DNA of 64,000 nucleotides from Sphingomonas soli NBRC 100801 (GTDB lineage Bacteria > Pseudomonadota > Alphaproteobacteria > Sphingomonadales > Sphingomonadaceae): positions 1-64,000 of the forward strand of contig NZ_BCTZ01000016.1 in NCBI RefSeq assembly GCF_001591025.1. The letters run 5' to 3'. How positions within the stretch are numbered: the first letter of the stretch is position 1; every line of letters starts with the position of its first letter. Of the stretch, positions 61,608 through 64,000 are shown piece after piece. Below the pieces are notes generated by a model. It worked only from the letters and a program-made list of their open reading frames with translations. It searched no databases and was not told the DNA's origin. Both the position numbers and the translations under genes were made by a program.

Positions 61608-62374
61608 CCGGCGTCAACCTCCACGGCATCTGGGCGATCTACAGGTTCGAGATGGCGCGCACGCTGCGCACTTTGTGGCAATCGATCGCGACGCCGGTGA
61701 TCACCACCTCGCTCTATTTCATCGTGTTCGGCGGGGCGATCGGCAGCCGGATCGAATCGATCGGCGACGTGAATTACGGCAGCTTCCTGGTGCCGGGCCT
61801 GATCATGCTGTCGTTGCTGACCCAGAGCATCGCGAACGCATCGATCGGCATCTACTTCCCCAAATTCACCGGCACCGTGTTCGAGCTTTTGTCCGCGCCG
61901 ATCTCGGCGGTGGAGATGGTGATCGGCTTTGTCGGCGCGGCGGCGACCAAGTCGATCGTGATCGGGCTGATCATCCTCGCCACCTCCGCATTCTTCGTGC
62001 CGCTGCGCATCGATCATCCGCTGGCGATGCTGGCATTTCTGGTGCTCACCTCGATCACCTTCTCGATGTTCGGGTTCATCATCGGCATCTGGGCCAATGG
62101 CTTTGAACAGCTCAATATCGTGCCCGCGCTGCTGGTGACCCCGCTCACCTTCCTCGGCGGGGCATTCTATTCGATCGATATGCTGCCGGAGCCGTGGCGC
62201 ACCGTCAGCCTGTTCAATCCGGTGGTCTATCTGGTCAGCGGGTTCCGCTGGAGCTTCTTCGGCGCGGGCGATGTCGATATCTGGTGGAGCCTCGGCTTTA
62301 CCGGCGCCTTCCTGGCGCTGTGCCTCGGGCTGATCATCGCGATCTTCAAGACCGGCTATCGGCTGAAGAACTAG
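61604..62374 (+). CDS. ABC-2-type transporter permease
   Basis: A 256-residue membrane protein with six helices of the ABC-2 permease family (YadH-like). The segment [27 protein letters not shown] marks the family. Export of polysaccharide, lipid or drug is typical; the substrate is unknown. AAGGAG precedes the ATG. Confidence 0.93.
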   Translation: MTGVNLHGIWAIYRFEMARTLRTLWQSIATPVITTSLYFIVFGGAIGSRIESIGDVNYGSFLVPGLIMLSLLTQSIANASIGIYFPKFTGTVFELLSAPISAVEMVIGFVGAAATKSIVIGLIILATSAFFVPLRIDHPLAMLAFLVLTSITFSMFGFIIGIWANGFEQLNIVPALLVTPLTFLGGAFYSIDMLPEPWRTVSLFNPVVYLVSGFRWSFFGAGDVDIWWSLGFTGAFLALCLGLIIAIFKTGYRLKN

Positions 62375-62377
62375 TTT

Positions 62378-62489
62378 GCTTGCAATGTAGGATTTCGCCT
62401 GCTTGGCTGGGCCGGTCGGCATTGTCGGCCGCTCTTTGAAATCGTCAGCCGCTGGTGCTTCGTCACCGCAAACATCGGGAACATTCGCG
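62378..62489. repeat. Dispersed intergenic element, copy B (about 112 nt)
   Basis: Second copy of the element at 9682-9792: left end GCTTGCAATGTAGGATT, right end GCTTCGTCACCGCAAACAT, CGGGAACATT and CGCG. It lies just past the permease stop and before the thioesterase gene 3' end. The core differs more than the ends. No function is known. Confidence 0.6.
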
Positions 62490-62538
62490 ACGCAGGGTGG
62501 CCGTTCTTGGTGTCACCTTAGTGTCACCTTTGGCGCGA

Positions 62539-62931
62539 TCAGGTCATGAACATCGCGGCCAGATGCGGCGGCACGCGCACCAGCCGGCCCGTGGTCCGGT
62601 CGATGATTGCCCAGGTCGATCGCGCTTCGACCCTGACCTTGCCGTCCGCGCCGGTGAAGCGCAGGCAGCGATCGAAGCGCGCGCCGCGCGGCGGCTCGGG
62701 GATCCAGGTCTCGGCTGTCACGGCCTCTCCCGCCGCGACGTTGCCGCGATAGTCGATCTCGTGCCGGGTCACGACCCAGATATAGCGGTCGATATCGTCC
62801 TTTGGCGCAGTGTCGCGCCAATGCCCGACCGACACGTCCTGTATCCACTTCACCCACACCGCGTTGTTGACATGGCCCAGCTCGTCAATGTCCTCCGGCC
62901 GGGCGGTGATCGTCGTGCGATAGCGCGTCAT
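62539..62931 (-). CDS. Hot-dog fold acyl-CoA thioesterase
   Basis: A 130-residue protein of the 4-hydroxybenzoyl-CoA/FadM-YbgC thioesterase family. The active-site region DIDELGHVNNAVWVKW and the central RHEIDYRGNVAAGEAV are clear. It hydrolyses acyl-CoA; chain specificity cannot be inferred. The 164-base gap to the permease carries copy B and no gene. Follows the small lipoprotein gene by ten bases. Confidence 0.86.
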   Translation of the reverse strand: MTRYRTTITARPEDIDELGHVNNAVWVKWIQDVSVGHWRDTAPKDDIDRYIWVVTRHEIDYRGNVAAGEAVTAETWIPEPPRGARFDRCLRFTGADGKVRVEARSTWAIIDRTTGRLVRVPPHLAAMFMT

Positions 62932-62941
62932 GCCGGGCAGG

Positions 62942-63316
62942 CTAGCGGCGGATCGGGCTGCACGGAAGCGGGGGCAGGCCCGGTTCGGTGAAGGTCATCA
63001 GATCGGCCGCGCCGGTAAAGCTGGTCCCACCCGTCGCGTAGCGAAGCTCGCGACCTCCTTCTTCGCGGCGGAGCGTCAGCTTCTTGCCCTCTCGCGTTAT
63101 GACCGCGGCGTCCGCGCCAAAGATGACGCCGAATCGCGAACCGTCGATACATTTGTAGCGCCCGCTCGCCGGAATCTGCGGCGAAGGCGCGGGAACGGGT
63201 GTCGGCGTCTGTTCCGGTGCCGCTAGCGTCGCGTTCGCAACCTCCACCGCATTGTCGGCCACCGGCTGCGGCGCACAACCGCCGATGACCAGCATGGCCA
63301 GGGCCAGCCGCTTCAT
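62942..63316 (-). CDS. Small lipoprotein, unknown function
   Basis: A 124-residue protein with lipobox MLVIGGC (Cys14), a Pro/Ala/Thr linker (TPTPVPAPSP) and a beta-rich C-terminus with two cysteines (KCIDGSRFGVIF; LPPLPCSPI) that could form a disulfide. Resembles MliC-like lysozyme-inhibitor folds only in outline. It overlaps the ABC ATPase stop (ATGA) and precedes the thioesterase. Confidence 0.6.
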   Translation of the reverse strand: MKRLALAMLVIGGCAPQPVADNAVEVANATLAAPEQTPTPVPAPSPQIPASGRYKCIDGSRFGVIFGADAAVITREGKKLTLRREEGGRELRYATGGTSFTGAADLMTFTEPGLPPLPCSPIRR

Positions 63317-64000
63317 CCCGCCAGCACCGCCAGCCGTTCGGCCTGTTCGCGCGGCACCGCCAGCAGCGCATCGGCGGCGGTCCCGCCCTTGCCGGCAAGC
63401 AGCTCCGCCGGGGTCGCGTCTGCCACGATCCGCCCCGCCTGCATCACCAGCACCCGGTCCGCGAGGAGCAGCGCCTCGGCCATGTCGTGCGTCACCAGGA
63501 TCGTGGTCAGGCCAAGCCGGTCGTGCAGCGCGCGGATCGACTTGCCCAGCGCCGCGCGCGTGACCGGATCGAGCGCGCCGAACGGCTCGTCCATCAGCAA
63601 TATGCCCGGCGCCGTAGCCAATGCCCGCGCGACGCCGACCCGCTGGCGCTGCCCGCCCGAAAGCGCATCGGGCATGCGCGCCGCCATCTCGCCGGGCAGC
63701 TCGACCAGCGCCAGCAGCTCCGCCACCCGCGCGGTGGTATCGCGCTCGCCCGCCAGCTTCAGCGGTATCGCGATATTCTCCGCCACCGACATATGGGGGA
63801 ACAGCCCGACATTCTGGAAGACATAGCCGATCCGCCGGCGCAGCAGGTGCATGGGCTCGGCACTCACCGCCTTGCCGCCGATCAGCACCTCGCCGCTCGT
63901 CGGTTCGATCAGCCGGTTGACGGTCTTGAGCAGGGTGGATTTGCCCGAGCCCGAGCTGCCGGCCAGCGCCACGAAGCTACCGCTGGCGATCTCCAGCGAG
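63313..64000 (-). CDS. Osmoprotectant-type ABC transporter ATPase, 5' end beyond window
   Basis: At least 229 residues, open to the window edge, so the N-terminus is missing. Walker A GSSGSGKSTLLK, Q-loop YVFQNVGLFPHM, signature ALSGGQRQRVGVARAL, Walker B ILLMDEPFGALD and H-loop THDMAEAL are present. The VNRLIEPTSGEVLI region fits glycine betaine/choline (OpuCA/ProV-like) ATPases; the short C-terminus lacks long CBS domains. The permease genes are presumably beyond the edge. Confidence 0.88.
   Translation of the reverse strand, partial: SLEIASGSFVALAGSSGSGKSTLLKTVNRLIEPTSGEVLIGGKAVSAEPMHLLRRRIGYVFQNVGLFPHMSVAENIAIPLKLAGERDTTARVAELLALVELPGEMAARMPDALSGGQRQRVGVARALATAPGILLMDEPFGALDPVTRAALGKSIRALHDRLGLTTILVTHDMAEALLLADRVLVMQAGRIVADATPAELLAGKGGTAADALLAVPREQAERLAVLAG

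Noticed and set aside
1..64000. Prophage, insertion sequences, integrative elements, tRNA or rRNA genes
   Set aside because: No integrase, transposase, capsid or terminase gene, no direct-repeat flanks, and no cloverleaf or rRNA-like sequence were seen. Base composition is even.

Overview
The window is a gene-dense, GC-rich stretch of an alphaproteobacterial chromosome, most likely a sphingomonad (Sphingomonas or a close relative). The evidence is the family composition (membrane-anchored CycM-type cytochrome c, DUF3572, DUF3035/BamF-like lipoprotein, TorF-type porin, DivK, HisZ, TerC), an RNase E with a large acidic insert in its S1 domain and a Trp-Trp C-terminal tail, and the nested palindromic intergenic repeats. 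There is no phage, insertion sequence, CRISPR array, rRNA or tRNA gene that I can recognise. It reads as core chromosome, not an island.

Layout. 0-5.6 kb (minus): dciA - dsbA-like - dsbA-like - smc, head to head with mutY. 5.6-13.2 kb: mutY, a family VIII type serine hydrolase, nudC, an XRE regulator with a four-helix membrane protein, pheA, a cytochrome c, a LOG-family protein and an extensin-like lipoprotein. 13.3-18.3 kb: alpha/beta hydrolase, serC and serA (serine synthesis) and hisZ. 18.3-24.7 kb: a mannitol/fructuronate dehydrogenase, a double retropepsin, and the ligase-associated DNA-repair helicase and exonuclease, the latter broken by a frameshift. 24.8-30.5 kb (minus): terC - rnd - lptC - lptA - lptB - rpoN. 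30.7-35.9 kb: a two-domain cold-shock protein with a glycine-rich arm, the repair ATP-dependent DNA ligase, a metallophosphoesterase, dps, a GDT1-like membrane protein and rpmG. 36-38.7 kb: divK, then DUF3572 - HAD - RidA, and a TorF-like porin. 38.8-44 kb (minus): ileS - lspA - DUF3035 lipoprotein, then ribF. 44.2-49.2 kb: thyA - glutaminyl cyclase - folA - dipeptidase, a stand-alone JAB protein and a TPR protein. 49.2-55 kb (minus): amiC, the PBP1A gene and prfB followed by a lipoprotein methyltransferase. 55-62.4 kb (plus): a long leader, rne, an M48 (BepA-like) protease with a DsbA-like partner, and an ABC-2 exporter. 62.5-64 kb (minus): an osmoprotectant-type ABC ATPase cut by the window edge, a lipoprotein and a hot-dog thioesterase.

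Themes. The cell-envelope load is heavy: LPS export (lptBAC), peptidoglycan synthesis and cleavage (PBP1A, AmiC, extensin-like), outer-membrane assembly (DUF3035, M48 protease) and lipoprotein processing (lspA). Three thioredoxin-fold disulfide proteins are co-transcribed with envelope or chromosome genes. DNA maintenance is also dense: smc, dciA, mutY, the helicase/exonuclease/ligase set, dps and a RadC-type domain.

The most interesting leads are two diverged copies of a roughly 111-nt intergenic element 53 kb apart, a structured leader that hides the serC ribosome site, an exported methyltransferase translationally coupled to prfB, the frameshifted repair exonuclease, and an XRE/membrane-protein pair with a palindromic operator over its own promoter. 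I did not see a clearly new defence or mobile system.
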